From contig JAPPMO010000055.1 in the NCBI GenBank assembly GCA_028873975.1, forward strand, positions 25,894 to 89,893: DNA of 64,000 nt, written 5' to 3'. The stretch is from Chloroflexota bacterium. GTDB taxonomy: Bacteria > Chloroflexota > Anaerolineae > Aggregatilineales > Phototrophicaceae. The translations under genes were made by a program, and so were the position numbers. Under the pieces are notes generated by a model. The model was not told the origin of the DNA and made no database searches. It worked only from the letters and a program-made list of their open reading frames with translations. How positions within the stretch are numbered: the first letter of the stretch is position 1; each line of letters starts with the position of its first letter. This document shows, piece after piece, positions 7,937-16,749 of this stretch.

Positions 7937-8988
7937 TCAACATCGACATCGGCGCAACCGCCGTCGCCGTTTTGACGCTTTTTGGCATTTACGCCTTGAT
8001 GGCCATCAGCCTCAATCTGGAATACGGCGTGGCGGGGGTGCCTAATTTCGGGCAAGCGCTCTTCGTCTCGATCGGCGCTTACGTCGCAGGCCTCACTTAC
8101 ACGCGCTTGCTGCCGCTGCTGGCGGGCGAGCAGGTTATACACCCTTGCCGCGCGACCATGGGCGCGGCGTTGCAGTTGCGCTCGGAGATTATGGCGACGC
8201 AACCGGTGGCGGGTTTTATCAATCTCGGCTTCACGTTTCTAATCGCCGCGGTCTTGGCCGGTCTGGTGGGTTTTGCCGTCTCCTATGTGACGCTGCGCCT
8301 GAAAGAAGAATGGTTCCTGGCGCTGGTGCTGCTGGTCGGCGGGGAGATCATACGCATCGTCGTGCGCGGCGCGGACGACCTGATCTGCTCGCATAACGGG
8401 ATTTCCGGCGTGGCGCAGCCCTTTTATTTTCTGGACGACCCGCGCGCGAGCGCCGTCTTGTTCATGCTGCTGGCGCTGGTCCTGGCCGCGCTCGCTTATT
8501 TTTACAGTCAGCGCCTGGTTCATTCGCCCTTTGGACGCATGCTCAAGGGCTTGCGCGAAAACGAAGAGGTGACGCGGAGCCTGGGTAAAGGCATTTCTCT
8601 GGCGCGGGCGCAGATCATGTTGATCGGCTCGGTGATCGCCGCGGTCGGCGGCGTGCTATTCGCCTTGAATACCGGCTTTGTCAACACCAACGACTATGTG
8701 GTGACCTTGACCTTGGACGTTTGGGTGATGGTGGTGCTGGGCGGCGTGGGCAATAACCGCGGCGCCCTGCTCGGCGCGCTGCTGATCGCCATTATGGATC
8801 GTATTACGCAAATCGCCGCGATCGCCTTGAATATGAGCGGTTCGCCGATCGAATTCAATTATGCGCGCTTCATCCTTTTTGGCCTGATATTGCTGCTGAT
8901 GCTGCGCTATCGCCCGGGCGGGCTGCTGCCCGAATCCCCGCTGACGACGGATGCCCACGAGATACTTCGGCGGGTACGGGAGCGATAA
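7933..8988 (+). CDS. livM: Branched-chain amino-acid type ABC permease, LivM
   Basis: Second permease of the liv-type importer, 351 residues. The N-terminus TLFGIYALMAISLNLEYGVAGVPNFGQALFVSIGAY is diagnostic for LivM, as is the coupling loop GRMLKGLRENEEVTRSLGKG at about residue 200 and the ending RYRPGGLLPE. Translation starts at an ATG overlapping the livH stop. The stretch at about residues 65-90, with a short loop containing a lone Cys and Met-rich segment, is longer than in typical LivM proteins, so the periplasmic loop is slightly enlarged. An acetyltransferase gene follows 30 bases later, before the ATPase genes. Confidence 0.93.
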   Translation: MINIDIGATAVAVLTLFGIYALMAISLNLEYGVAGVPNFGQALFVSIGAYVAGLTYTRLLPLLAGEQVIHPCRATMGAALQLRSEIMATQPVAGFINLGFTFLIAAVLAGLVGFAVSYVTLRLKEEWFLALVLLVGGEIIRIVVRGADDLICSHNGISGVAQPFYFLDDPRASAVLFMLLALVLAALAYFYSQRLVHSPFGRMLKGLRENEEVTRSLGKGISLARAQIMLIGSVIAAVGGVLFALNTGFVNTNDYVVTLTLDVWVMVVLGGVGNNRGALLGALLIAIMDRITQIAAIALNMSGSPIEFNYARFILFGLILLLMLRYRPGGLLPESPLTTDAHEILRRVRER

Positions 8989-9018
8989 TGCCGTCCTTGC
9001 TAAAGGGGACTTAGAGCC

Positions 9019-9555
9019 ATGCGCCTGGATATCATAGAGACGGCGCGACTGAGCGATGAAACTGTGGAGGCGCTGCGGGCATTGAGCGCGGCGGTCTATC
9101 CGCCGACGCCGCGCGCCGATAACGCGCCTTCGCGGCAAGAGTGGGCGCCGCCACAGTGGAGCGTGATGATACGAGATCTGGATCAGCAGCTTGTTTCTCA
9201 TGTAGGCGTCTTGACGCGCCTGGGCTTATGCGACGATAAAGCGATCCTGATCGGCGGGATTGGCGGTGTCAAAACGCACCCGTCGCAGCGCGGCAAGGGC
9301 TATGCCGGGGCCGGGCTACGCCGGGCGATCGAGTTCCTGCAAGGTGAAATGGCAGTCGATATGTCGCTGCTTTTTTGTGGCCCGCGAATGAGGGGCTACT
9401 ATCAGCGTTTTGGCTTTGGTTCTTTCCTTGGGGATACGCTTGCCCGGCAAGACGGCGCAAAGATCTTATTCCCGCGGGACGAGGTCATGGCGAAGCCCGC
9501 CGTGGAATCGTTGCCAAAATGCGCGGCGCTGGACTTGTGCGGTCTTCCCTGGTGA
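9019..9555 (+). CDS. GNAT family N-acetyltransferase
   Basis: A 178-residue acyl-CoA-dependent N-acetyltransferase. The acetyl-CoA binding motif is seen as THPSQRGKGYAGAGLRRAIEF near residue 90, preceded by the beta-strand ILIGGIGGVK. The following YYQRFGFGSF at about residue 131 is the typical C-terminal GNAT turn. It sits inside the liv operon between livM and livG with gaps of about 30 and 47 bases, so it is likely co-transcribed. Its last ~40 residues do not resemble a fold I recognise, and some related enzymes carry a longer C-terminal domain, so a shortened end is possible. Whether it modifies the imported compound is unknown. Confidence 0.82.
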   Translation: MRLDIIETARLSDETVEALRALSAAVYPPTPRADNAPSRQEWAPPQWSVMIRDLDQQLVSHVGVLTRLGLCDDKAILIGGIGGVKTHPSQRGKGYAGAGLRRAIEFLQGEMAVDMSLLFCGPRMRGYYQRFGFGSFLGDTLARQDGAKILFPRDEVMAKPAVESLPKCAALDLCGLPW

Positions 9556-9602
9556 TGCCGACGAGTCCGCGCCTGGAGCCTGGATCATAGAAAGGGCGCT
9601 TG

Positions 9603-10358
9603 ATGCCGCTGCTCGAGCTCAAAAACATTCGCAAAGATTATGGCGGCTTGCGCGCCGTGGACGATGTCTCGCTGCATGTGCCGGAAGGCGCCATCATCGG
9701 CTTGATCGGTCCCAACGGCTCCGGCAAGAGCACTTTGATCAATCTGATCGCCGGCACGACCGATCTCAGCGCCGGGCGCATCGTCTTTGACGGCGACGAC
9801 ATCAGCGATTTTTCATCGGATCAGGTCTTTCGGCGCGGCATCGCCCGCGGTTATCAAGAACCGTCGCTGTACTTCAAAATGACGGTCCTCGACAACGCCC
9901 TGCTGCCGGTAAAGGGGCAGCGAGGCGAAGATCCCTGGTACGCGCCCTGGCGGAGATACTGGCGGGCGCAAGAAGAAGGTCATGCGACTTCGGCGATCGA
10001 CGTCCTGGAACAAGTGCGCCTGTTGAACCACTATGACACCCTGGCGTCGGATCTGTCGGGCGGTCAAATGAAACTGCTGGAGATCGCGCGGGCTTTGATG
10101 GGCGCGCCCAAGCTGCTGCTGCTGGATGAGCCGACAGCGGGCGTGGCGCCCAAGCTGGCTTATGAGATCTTCCAGCAGATCGGCCGCCTGCGCGACGATC
10201 ATGGCATCACCTTCCTGATCGTCGAGCACCGGCTGGAGATCCTTTTTGACTTCGTCGATTATGTCTATGTGATGCACCTGGGGAAACTGTTGGCGGAAGG
10301 CGGTGCCGACGATATCGCCGCGCATGAGACTGTGCGCGAGGTTTATTTCGGTGACTGA
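9603..10358 (+). CDS. livG: Branched-chain amino-acid type ABC ATPase, LivG
   Basis: Cytoplasmic ATPase subunit of the liv-type importer, 251 residues from the ATG at 9603 (a TTG one codon earlier is possible). Walker A is GPNGSGKST near residue 36, the signature is LSGGQMKLLEIARAL near 148, and Walker B is LLLLDEPTAGVAPKL near 171, followed by the switch His in LIVEHRLE. The GVAP sequence after Walker B is typical for LivG/LivF. It is shorter and has one-domain architecture, as expected. AAAGGG lies upstream as a ribosome binding site. Confidence 0.93.
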   Translation: MPLLELKNIRKDYGGLRAVDDVSLHVPEGAIIGLIGPNGSGKSTLINLIAGTTDLSAGRIVFDGDDISDFSSDQVFRRGIARGYQEPSLYFKMTVLDNALLPVKGQRGEDPWYAPWRRYWRAQEEGHATSAIDVLEQVRLLNHYDTLASDLSGGQMKLLEIARALMGAPKLLLLDEPTAGVAPKLAYEIFQQIGRLRDDHGITFLIVEHRLEILFDFVDYVYVMHLGKLLAEGGADDIAAHETVREVYFGD

Positions 10359-10388
10359 TATACCCGGCCGGCGTCACTTGGAACGATG

Positions 10389-10418
10389 CCGGGACGACCT
10401 ATCGGGTCGCCCGCTTTT
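10389..10418 (+). terminator. Hairpin with T-run between livG and livF
   Basis: GGGACGACC and GGGTCGCCC can pair around a short loop, with a CTTTTT run directly after. It resembles a weak intrinsic terminator or attenuator inside the operon, or the remnant of a palindromic repeat. The pairing has a bulge, so confidence is low. Confidence 0.3.
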
Positions 10419-10433
10419 TGGGTGGCAATCATC

Positions 10434-11138
10434 ATGATCAAGGTGGATTCGCTGACCGCCGGCTATGGCAAACTGGAGATCTTGCAAGACCTCAGTCTGG
10501 CCTTCGGGGAAGGGCAATTCAGCGCCCTGTTGGGACCGAACGGCTCCGGCAAGAGCACGCTGATGAAAGCGATCATGGGCATCAACACGATATTCGGCGG
10601 CTCGATACAACTGGAAGGGCGCGAGCTGGTCGGGCTGCGCACCGAAGACATCTCCAAAATGGGCATCGCTTATGTGCCGCAGCGCGAGAACATCTTCACC
10701 GAAATGACGGTGCTGGAAAACTTGCAGTTGGGCTTGCGCGTCTTGCCGCGGGATCAGCGGCAAGGGGCTCTGGACGAGCTGCTCGAGCTTTTTCCCATTT
10801 TGGGGCGCCGCAAATCGCAGAAAGCGGGACTGCTCAGCGGCGGCGAGCATCAGATGCTGGCGATCGCCATCGCCTGGCTCAGCCGGCCGTCCATCATGCT
10901 CCTGGACGAGCCCAGCGCCGGATTGGCGCCGGCTATCGCGGGCGATGTTTTCCGCGTCCTGCAGGACCTGCGCCAGCAGGGCATCACGCTGGTGGTGGTG
11001 GAGCAGAACGCGCGGCGCGTCTTGCAGTATTGCGATTATGCTTTCGTGCTGCGCGAGGGGCAACTGGCTTTTGAGGGCAGCGCGGAGGACTGCCTCAATG
11101 ACGAGGAGACGATCAAGGGCTATCTGGGTGTTCATTAG
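10434..11138 (+). CDS. livF: Branched-chain amino-acid type ABC ATPase, LivF
   Basis: Second ATPase of the liv-type importer. The ATG at 10434 gives 234 residues, matching normal LivF length; an upstream ATG at 10386 would add residues encoded by the hairpin region. Walker A is GPNGSGKST near residue 34, the family-typical [18 protein letters not shown] follows, the signature is [15 protein letters not shown] and Walker B is [15 protein letters not shown]. LivF proteins often have an atypical signature like this. The 3' end overlaps the convergent thioesterase gene by 26 bases, so the two transcripts meet without an obvious terminator. Confidence 0.93.
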   Translation: MIKVDSLTAGYGKLEILQDLSLAFGEGQFSALLGPNGSGKSTLMKAIMGINTIFGGSIQLEGRELVGLRTEDISKMGIAYVPQRENIFTEMTVLENLQLGLRVLPRDQRQGALDELLELFPILGRRKSQKAGLLSGGEHQMLAIAIAWLSRPSIMLLDEPSAGLAPAIAGDVFRVLQDLRQQGITLVVVEQNARRVLQYCDYAFVLREGQLAFEGSAEDCLNDEETIKGYLGVH

Positions 11139-11574
11139 GTAGCAGCGCTTCCATCGCCCGGCGCAACTCCCCCGTGATCCGGACAGGCTGCCGCGTCAGC
11201 CGATCCACGAAGACATGCACAAAGTAACCGACCGCTGCCGGCTCTTCATCGCCCGGCTTGAAGATGCCGATCTCGTAGCGCACGCTGGCATTGCCAAGTC
11301 TGGCGACGCGCAGGCAGGCGTCCACTGCCTCAGGAAATTGAATCGGCTTGAGGAATTGGCAATGCGTCTCGACGGCGAAGCCGACGGCGTCGCCGCCGCT
11401 GAAATCCAGCCCGCCGGCATCCATCAGATAGCCGTTGATGACAGTATCAAAAAATTCGTAGTAGATGACGTTGTTGATGTGATGATAGACATCGTTGTCG
11501 CGCCAGCGGGTGGGGATCTGCCGCTGGTGCGGATAGCGTCCGCGGCGTTCGTCCTTGGACTTTGGCTCGGGCAT
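11113..11574 (-). CDS. Acyl-CoA thioesterase, 4-hydroxybenzoyl-CoA thioesterase (hotdog) family
   Basis: A 153-residue single-hotdog protein that probably hydrolyses acyl-CoA thioesters in the cytoplasm. The start at 11574 ([11 protein letters not shown]) was chosen because longer frames run into the msrB gene. The catalytic helix segment is seen as [22 protein letters not shown] at about residues 22-43, with Asp28 in the position of the family's conserved acid, then [21 protein letters not shown] and the later strand [14 protein letters not shown]. It is 28 bases downstream of msrB on the same strand, probably one transcript. Substrate chain unknown. Confidence 0.85.
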   Translation of the reverse strand: MPEPKSKDERRGRYPHQRQIPTRWRDNDVYHHINNVIYYEFFDTVINGYLMDAGGLDFSGGDAVGFAVETHCQFLKPIQFPEAVDACLRVARLGNASVRYEIGIFKPGDEEPAAVGYFVHVFVDRLTRQPVRITGELRRAMEALLPNEHPDSP

Positions 11575-11602
11575 GGCCACCCCCCGCAGGCGCAAGCGCG
11601 CG

Positions 11603-12001
11603 TCAGCCTTCTTTGAGCTCGAGCGCCAGGGAATTGATGCAATAACGCAAGCCGGTCTTGTCGCGCGGACCGTCGTCGAAGACGTGGCCCAGGTGCGAAT
11701 CGCAGCGGTTACAGGTCGCTTCGACGCGGCGCATCCCATGGCTCAGGTCCTCGCGCAGGCCGACATTGCCTTCGTCGACCACGTCCCAAAAGCTGGGCCA
11801 GCCGCTGAAGGAATTGTACTTGGTATCCGAGGAGAACAATGCCTGCCCGCAAGCCGCGCAGGCATAGACGCCCTCCGCTTTGGCGTTGACGTATTTGCCG
11901 GTGAAGGGACGCTCGGTCGCTTGCTGCCGCAAGACCGCGTACTGTTCCGGGCTGAGCTGCTGACGCCATTCGGCATCCGACTTCAAGATTTTCTCATTCA
12001 T
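11603..12001 (-). CDS. msrB: Peptide-methionine (R)-S-oxide reductase MsrB
   Basis: Cytosolic repair enzyme that reduces the R-epimer of methionine sulfoxide, 132 residues. The structural zinc is held by two CxxC pairs, Cys48/Cys51 (CAAC) and Cys97/Cys100 (CNRC); the catalytic Cys121 lies in RYCINS. GWPSFW and the [10 protein letters not shown] stretch complete the family signature. The start at 12001 ([12 protein letters not shown]) is preceded by AAAGGAACAGGG; an upstream in-frame start adds residues without homology. It probably shares a transcript with the downstream thioesterase. A palindromic TATAAT/ATTATA at 12080-12087 lies between it and the divergent restriction-modification gene and could serve either direction. 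Confidence 0.96.
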   Translation of the reverse strand: MNEKILKSDAEWRQQLSPEQYAVLRQQATERPFTGKYVNAKAEGVYACAACGQALFSSDTKYNSFSGWPSFWDVVDEGNVGLREDLSHGMRRVEATCNRCDSHLGHVFDDGPRDKTGLRYCINSLALELKEG

Positions 12002-12189
12002 TCGCCCTGTTCCTTTCGCTTTGTCGCATGTCCTCATGTTATTCGGCAAATGTGAACGGAGTCTTGCGCGCCCATCAAGATTATAATAGACGCCTTTTCA
12101 TATTGCCCGCCTTGCTTGAGATTGGTGAATGGGCTGCGAGCAGGTAGAATACAAGCGCTTCATCCGCAAATACTGCCGAGTATAAACGT

Positions 12190-15150
12190 ATGGCGACGAC
12201 GGAACACACCATCAATGACGCGATTGCCGAACTTCTTCGTAAGACGCGCTATGCTTGGCGCGGCGAAAGCGTCGTCCGGTCGGAGACGACGCAACTGCTC
12301 GCCGAGTCCCGTGGACTGCGACCCGATATATTGGTCACCGAACCTCATACCGCTCCTGTCGTTATTGAAACGGAAGTGCTGCCAGCGGCAAACGTAGAAG
12401 CAGAAGCAATTGCGCGGTTGGACGAAAAACTTAGAGGAAGCGGTCATCCGATACTCTCCGCCATTGCTATGCGCCTGCCAACGCGATTCCGCGACGCTCA
12501 AGGGCACACATTAAAGAAGATAATAGAATCAGCAAATGACCTTGACTTCGTGTACTATACTGGCAAAAGCTCCGAGAATTATACACGTCATCCGGAAAGC
12601 GGTTGGTTTACGGGAGGCATTCACGATCTTTCTCTACTCGTTCAATCCGCGACATTGCCGCCGCTGCTCATTGACCGAGCTGCAAATATCCTGGAAATTG
12701 GTGTCAGCGAGGCGGCCGGCTTGCTGGACGATATAGCCAAAACCCGTCCAGGCGCTATAAAAAGAATAGCGGAAGCGCTGCATCAGCAAGACAGTCCACA
12801 AACCAGAAGGATGGCAGCAGCCGTCATGGCTAACGCCTTCATGTTTCACGAAGCGCTGGCTGGCGGTCCCGGCGAATTGGAACATATTCGCTCGCTGGAG
12901 GAATTAAGGAGTGGACCCTACGGATTGCGTAAATCCGAGATTACCGCTGAATGGAGAAAGATATTAAAAGTCAATTACTGGTCGATTTTCGATATTGCCA
13001 CGCGACTTCTGTCCATATTTCCTACTCAATCGGGCCAGGAGTTGATTGGCCGCCTGTCCCTCACAGCGGAAGCGCTGCTGGAAAATAATCTGATGCGCTC
13101 GCACGATTTGACCGGTGCCGTCTTCCAAAAGCTCATCGCCGACCGAAAGTTCCTAGCCGCGTTTTATACCAAACCAGCCTCAGCCGCGCTTCTGGCCAGT
13201 TTGGCAGTCAACGAAGATAGCTTTATCAATGGTGAAGATTGGTCGTATCCCGAAGCTGTCAGGAGCCTGCGGATCGCCGATTTCGCTTGTGGGACAGGTA
13301 CTTTGCTTACTGCTGCTTATCAACGCGTCAGCCAATTGCACGAATTGCATGGCGGCAACGCCGCCGCTATACACGCCGAAATGATCGAAAATGCGCTCTT
13401 GGGCTGCGACATCCTGCCGGCGGCTGCGCACTTGACCGCTTCCATGCTTTCGGGTGCTCATCCGACCGTGCAGTACCAAGGAGGGCGCATCTTCACCTTG
13501 CGTTATGGGCCGCAAAATGATGGCACGGTAGCCCTCGGTGCGATTGACTTGTTGAAGGACTTGGCGTTGCTAAAAGGATCGGAGATTACTGCAAAAGCTG
13601 CTGAAAGTTTGGGCGAAGAGGAGAAAGAAGCTTGGCGCTACGCGCCGCACTTCTCGTTTGATTTGGTGATTATGAATCCGCCTTTCACGCGCGCGACCAA
13701 CCACGAAGGTCGCCATGAAAATGTGCCGAACCCCGTGTTCGCCGCCTTTGGCTCCAGCGCCGAAGAGCAGAAAGCTATGGCGAATGCTGCCAAGCAGCTT
13801 ACCACAGGTACGATAGCCCACGGCAATGCCGGTGAAGCTTCGATATTTTTGGCGCTGGCTGACCGCAAGCTGGCAAAAGACGGCATGCTGGCGCTTGTTA
13901 TGCCACTGTCGCTCATGACTGGCGCGTCATGGGAAAAATGCCGCGTTCGCCTAGCCGAGGCCTATGAGAATCTAATTTTGATTTCAATAGCTGGAAGTAA
14001 CAATAAGGCAATTTCTTTCTCGGCTGATACTAGCATGGGTGAGTGCTTGGTCATTGGCAAGCGCAATGGACAAAGACAAACTCGGGCGACTTTTGTTGTA
14101 CTTGAGGAATCCCCCAAAAATCCTGCTTTTAGCGTAAAGATTGCCAAGCACATCAGAAAGCTAATCGAAGACAATGCAATCAGTCGTCTAGAAGGCAGCC
14201 CTGTCGGCGGGACGCACATTACACTCGGCCAAGAATTGGTCGGCCAGGCAATTGACGCGCCATTGCCGAAGTCAGGTGGGTGGAAGCTGGCGCGGATTGT
14301 TGATTTTTCTCTGGCGCAGAGCGCTTATCATCTTTCAGCATATCGACAAATATGGTTGCCTAGACAAATCAAGCCTGTAGCAATCACAATGACCACGGTC
14401 AATCAAATTGGGGGGCTTGGGCCTGTCCATCGAGATATTAATGGCACAAATCCCAATGGTTCAATCCGGGGGCCTTTAGAAATAAGGCAGTTACGTCCCG
14501 ATAGTGTGCCTACCTATCCGGTATTGTGGGCACATAAAAACAGCCGAGAACGCACTTTAGTATTTGAGGCAGATAGTGAGGGGATACCGCGTCTCGTCAA
14601 CTCAGCAGAAGAGCAATCCATTATTAACGAAAAAGCCGCGCAAGTTTATCTGACCGCATCACATTGCCATTCGAATCTAGATTTCGGATTTAACGGTCAA
14701 TCCACTGCTATGCAATTTACAGAAGTAAAAACTATTGGTGGCCGCGCCTGGATTTCCATACAGCTGGCAACAGTTGAACACGAGAAGGCTTTAGTCTTGT
14801 GGGGTAATTCTTTGCTAGGACTTCTTATGTTTTGGTGGCATTCTTCCAAACAGCACCCTGGAAGAGGAATACTTACGAAAACAACACTAGCCACCCTCCC
14901 AACCCTCGACGTCACCGCCCTCTCCGCCGAGAAACTCCAACAAGCCGCGCAGATCTTCGACGAAACCTGCCAACTGCCGCTCAAACCCGTACACGAACTC
15001 GGCATAGACGAAAACCGCAAGACCCTCGACCGCCGCTTCTACGGCGAAGTCCTCGGCTTGCCCGATTCCATCCTCGCCGACGGCGGACCGCTGGACATTC
15101 TCCGCCAAAAACTTTGCCGCGAACCGTCTATTCGCGGCAGCAAGCAATAA
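12190..15150 (+). CDS. Type IIG-like restriction-modification protein (N6-adenine methylase with nuclease-like N-terminus)
   Basis: A 986-residue protein with the layout of fused restriction-modification enzymes. The N-terminus has a possible PD-(D/E)XK-type nuclease site: Pro45-Asp46 then Glu60-x-Glu62 (VVIETEV), an ExE variant of the usual ExK. A helical connector leads to a gamma-class N6-adenine methylase core: FYTKPASAALLASL, motif I IADFACGTGTLLTAA near residue 362, and motif IV IMNPPFTR near 494. The C-terminal third would be the target recognition region. Base composition shifts inside the gene: hand-counted lines give about 40-48% GC from ~14040 to ~14700, against about 58-62% from ~14940. 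No separate endonuclease or specificity gene is adjacent. It could be methylase only if the ExE site is inactive. Confidence 0.82.
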   Translation: MATTEHTINDAIAELLRKTRYAWRGESVVRSETTQLLAESRGLRPDILVTEPHTAPVVIETEVLPAANVEAEAIARLDEKLRGSGHPILSAIAMRLPTRFRDAQGHTLKKIIESANDLDFVYYTGKSSENYTRHPESGWFTGGIHDLSLLVQSATLPPLLIDRAANILEIGVSEAAGLLDDIAKTRPGAIKRIAEALHQQDSPQTRRMAAAVMANAFMFHEALAGGPGELEHIRSLEELRSGPYGLRKSEITAEWRKILKVNYWSIFDIATRLLSIFPTQSGQELIGRLSLTAEALLENNLMRSHDLTGAVFQKLIADRKFLAAFYTKPASAALLASLAVNEDSFINGEDWSYPEAVRSLRIADFACGTGTLLTAAYQRVSQLHELHGGNAAAIHAEMIENALLGCDILPAAAHLTASMLSGAHPTVQYQGGRIFTLRYGPQNDGTVALGAIDLLKDLALLKGSEITAKAAESLGEEEKEAWRYAPHFSFDLVIMNPPFTRATNHEGRHENVPNPVFAAFGSSAEEQKAMANAAKQLTTGTIAHGNAGEASIFLALADRKLAKDGMLALVMPLSLMTGASWEKCRVRLAEAYENLILISIAGSNNKAISFSADTSMGECLVIGKRNGQRQTRATFVVLEESPKNPAFSVKIAKHIRKLIEDNAISRLEGSPVGGTHITLGQELVGQAIDAPLPKSGGWKLARIVDFSLAQSAYHLSAYRQIWLPRQIKPVAITMTTVNQIGGLGPVHRDINGTNPNGSIRGPLEIRQLRPDSVPTYPVLWAHKNSRERTLVFEADSEGIPRLVNSAEEQSIINEKAAQVYLTASHCHSNLDFGFNGQSTAMQFTEVKTIGGRAWISIQLATVEHEKALVLWGNSLLGLLMFWWHSSKQHPGRGILTKTTLATLPTLDVTALSAEKLQQAAQIFDETCQLPLKPVHELGIDENRKTLDRRFYGEVLGLPDSILADGGPLDILRQKLCREPSIRGSKQ

Positions 15151-15166
15151 TCACAAGGAGCCATCC

Positions 15167-15640
15167 ATGCCCAAGCAAATCCCCATCAGCGAAGTCGCGC
15201 GCGGATTCCACTTCCTGCTGGTGGAAACCTTCGAAAACGTGCAGGGCGCTTACCTCGACAAAGGCACGTCGCTCTTCGAGACGCTGGCCGAAATCAGCGC
15301 GGCGGAGGCCTCGCAGCCCATGGGCGACTGCGGCACTATCGCCGCCCATGTCGCGCATATCGACTACTATTTGCGCGTGCTGGAAGACCGCATGTTCGGC
15401 CGTGACCTGAGCTACGTGAACTGGGACGAGATCTGGGGGACCGTCAGCGCGGTCACGGAAGCCGAATGGGCAGCCATGATCGCGGACCTGCGAAGCAGCT
15501 ATGAGCGCGTCAAGAGCCATCTCGATGATGCCGAGAGTTGGGGCGGCATCACCGAGTTGTCCTCCATGCTGGGCATCATCGCGCACAGCGCCCATCACCT
15601 GGGCGAAATCCGGCAGATGACCTGCCATTTGGAGGCATGA
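15167..15640 (+). CDS. DinB family protein
   Basis: A 157-residue four-helix-bundle protein of the DinB/YfiT metal-dependent superfamily. The metal ligands are visible as histidines in AAHVAHIDYYLRVLEDR (residues 61 and 64) and in HSAHHLGEIRQM (140, 143, 144), the usual HX3H pattern at the end. AAGGAG precedes the ATG by 6 bases. It begins 16 bases after the restriction-modification gene and its stop overlaps the next gene, so it is co-transcribed with both. Members act as thiol-dependent transferases or as uncharacterised damage-induced proteins; no substrate can be assigned here. Confidence 0.85.
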   Translation: MPKQIPISEVARGFHFLLVETFENVQGAYLDKGTSLFETLAEISAAEASQPMGDCGTIAAHVAHIDYYLRVLEDRMFGRDLSYVNWDEIWGTVSAVTEAEWAAMIADLRSSYERVKSHLDDAESWGGITELSSMLGIIAHSAHHLGEIRQMTCHLEA

Positions 15641-16749
15641 TGCCCAAACAAGTCACGGTCTATCGCGAGCCAGGGCGCTTCGCCGGCTGGCCCGCCAACT
15701 ACGGCATGTGGGCTTGGGGCGACGAGATCGTCGTCGGCTTCACCCTCGGTTATCACAAGACCGTCGAGCGCGGCCATGCCCGCGACAGGAGCCTGCCCTT
15801 CGTCAATATGCAAGCGCGCAGCTTGGATGGGGGCCTCAGCTGGCAGATTGAGGACTTCAATGGAAGGCGCCCGGATGGACGAGGCTTGTCGGCCGATGAG
15901 CACATGGACGAGGGCTTGCGCCTGGCGGAGGTCATGGACGCCCATACCGCCGCCGTTCCGTCTCAGCCGCTGCGTTTTGGGCAGCCCGATTTCGCCTTGA
16001 TGGTCGCGCGCACGGGCTTGGGTCGCGGCGTCTTCTCCTTCTTTTACCTGTCGTCGGATCGCTGCCGCAGCTGGCAAGGTCCCTACCGCCTGCCGATGTT
16101 TGCTCAGACCGGCATCGCCGCCCGCAGCGATTATCTGATTCAAGGCGAGCGCAAGGCGCTGTTCTTCCTCACCGCCAACAAAGCCGATGGCGAGGAAGGC
16201 AAGATCATCTGCGTTCGTACTGAAGACGGCGGTCAATCATTTGCGCTGCTGTCGCAAGTCGGGGACGAATCCGGTGAACTCAGTGGACGCGGCGACTTCG
16301 CCATCATGCCCGCCAGCCTGCAATTGCCGGGCGGGCGCATCTTATGCGCCAGCCGTTGTCGAGAGGGCGCGAGCGGAAATAGCTGGATTGACTTGCGGGC
16401 TTCGGACGATGGCGGACGCTCCTGGCAATATCTCAACCAGCCCGCCCGCTTCCATGAACCGGGGCACAGCGGCAATCCCCCGGCCTTGCATCGGCTGCCC
16501 GATGGCCGCTTGGTCTTGATCTATGGCAACCGAGATCAACCCTGCGCGATCGCCGCCCGCCTCAGCGCGGATGAGGGCGCGACCTGGAGCGACGAGATTG
16601 TCTTGCGCGCCGGCAGCGCCAACGGCGACATGGGCTACGTGCGAGCGGTGGTTCTGGATGATGGCGCAGTGGTCGCCGCCTACTATATCAATGACCGCCC
16701 CGACGGCGACGGCGAGCGCTTCATCGAGGCGGCGATTTGGCAGCCATAA
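15640..16749 (+). CDS. Sialidase-like beta-propeller protein with Asp-box (BNR) repeats
   Basis: A 369-residue beta-propeller protein resembling exo-alpha-sialidases. Asp-box motifs recur along it: SLDGGLSWQIED, SSDRCRSWQGP, TEDGGQSFALL, SDDGGRSWQYL and SADEGATWSDE. No signal peptide is seen, so it is probably cytoplasmic, which is unusual for a true sialidase. Two adjacent ATGs (15637 and 15640) overlap the DinB stop; GGAGG lies just upstream. A much longer in-frame start at 15538 is inside the DinB gene. I cannot point to the full arginine triad of sialidases, so a non-sialidase hydrolase or binding role is possible. Confidence 0.8.
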   Translation: MPKQVTVYREPGRFAGWPANYGMWAWGDEIVVGFTLGYHKTVERGHARDRSLPFVNMQARSLDGGLSWQIEDFNGRRPDGRGLSADEHMDEGLRLAEVMDAHTAAVPSQPLRFGQPDFALMVARTGLGRGVFSFFYLSSDRCRSWQGPYRLPMFAQTGIAARSDYLIQGERKALFFLTANKADGEEGKIICVRTEDGGQSFALLSQVGDESGELSGRGDFAIMPASLQLPGGRILCASRCREGASGNSWIDLRASDDGGRSWQYLNQPARFHEPGHSGNPPALHRLPDGRLVLIYGNRDQPCAIAARLSADEGATWSDEIVLRAGSANGDMGYVRAVVLDDGAVVAAYYINDRPDGDGERFIEAAIWQP

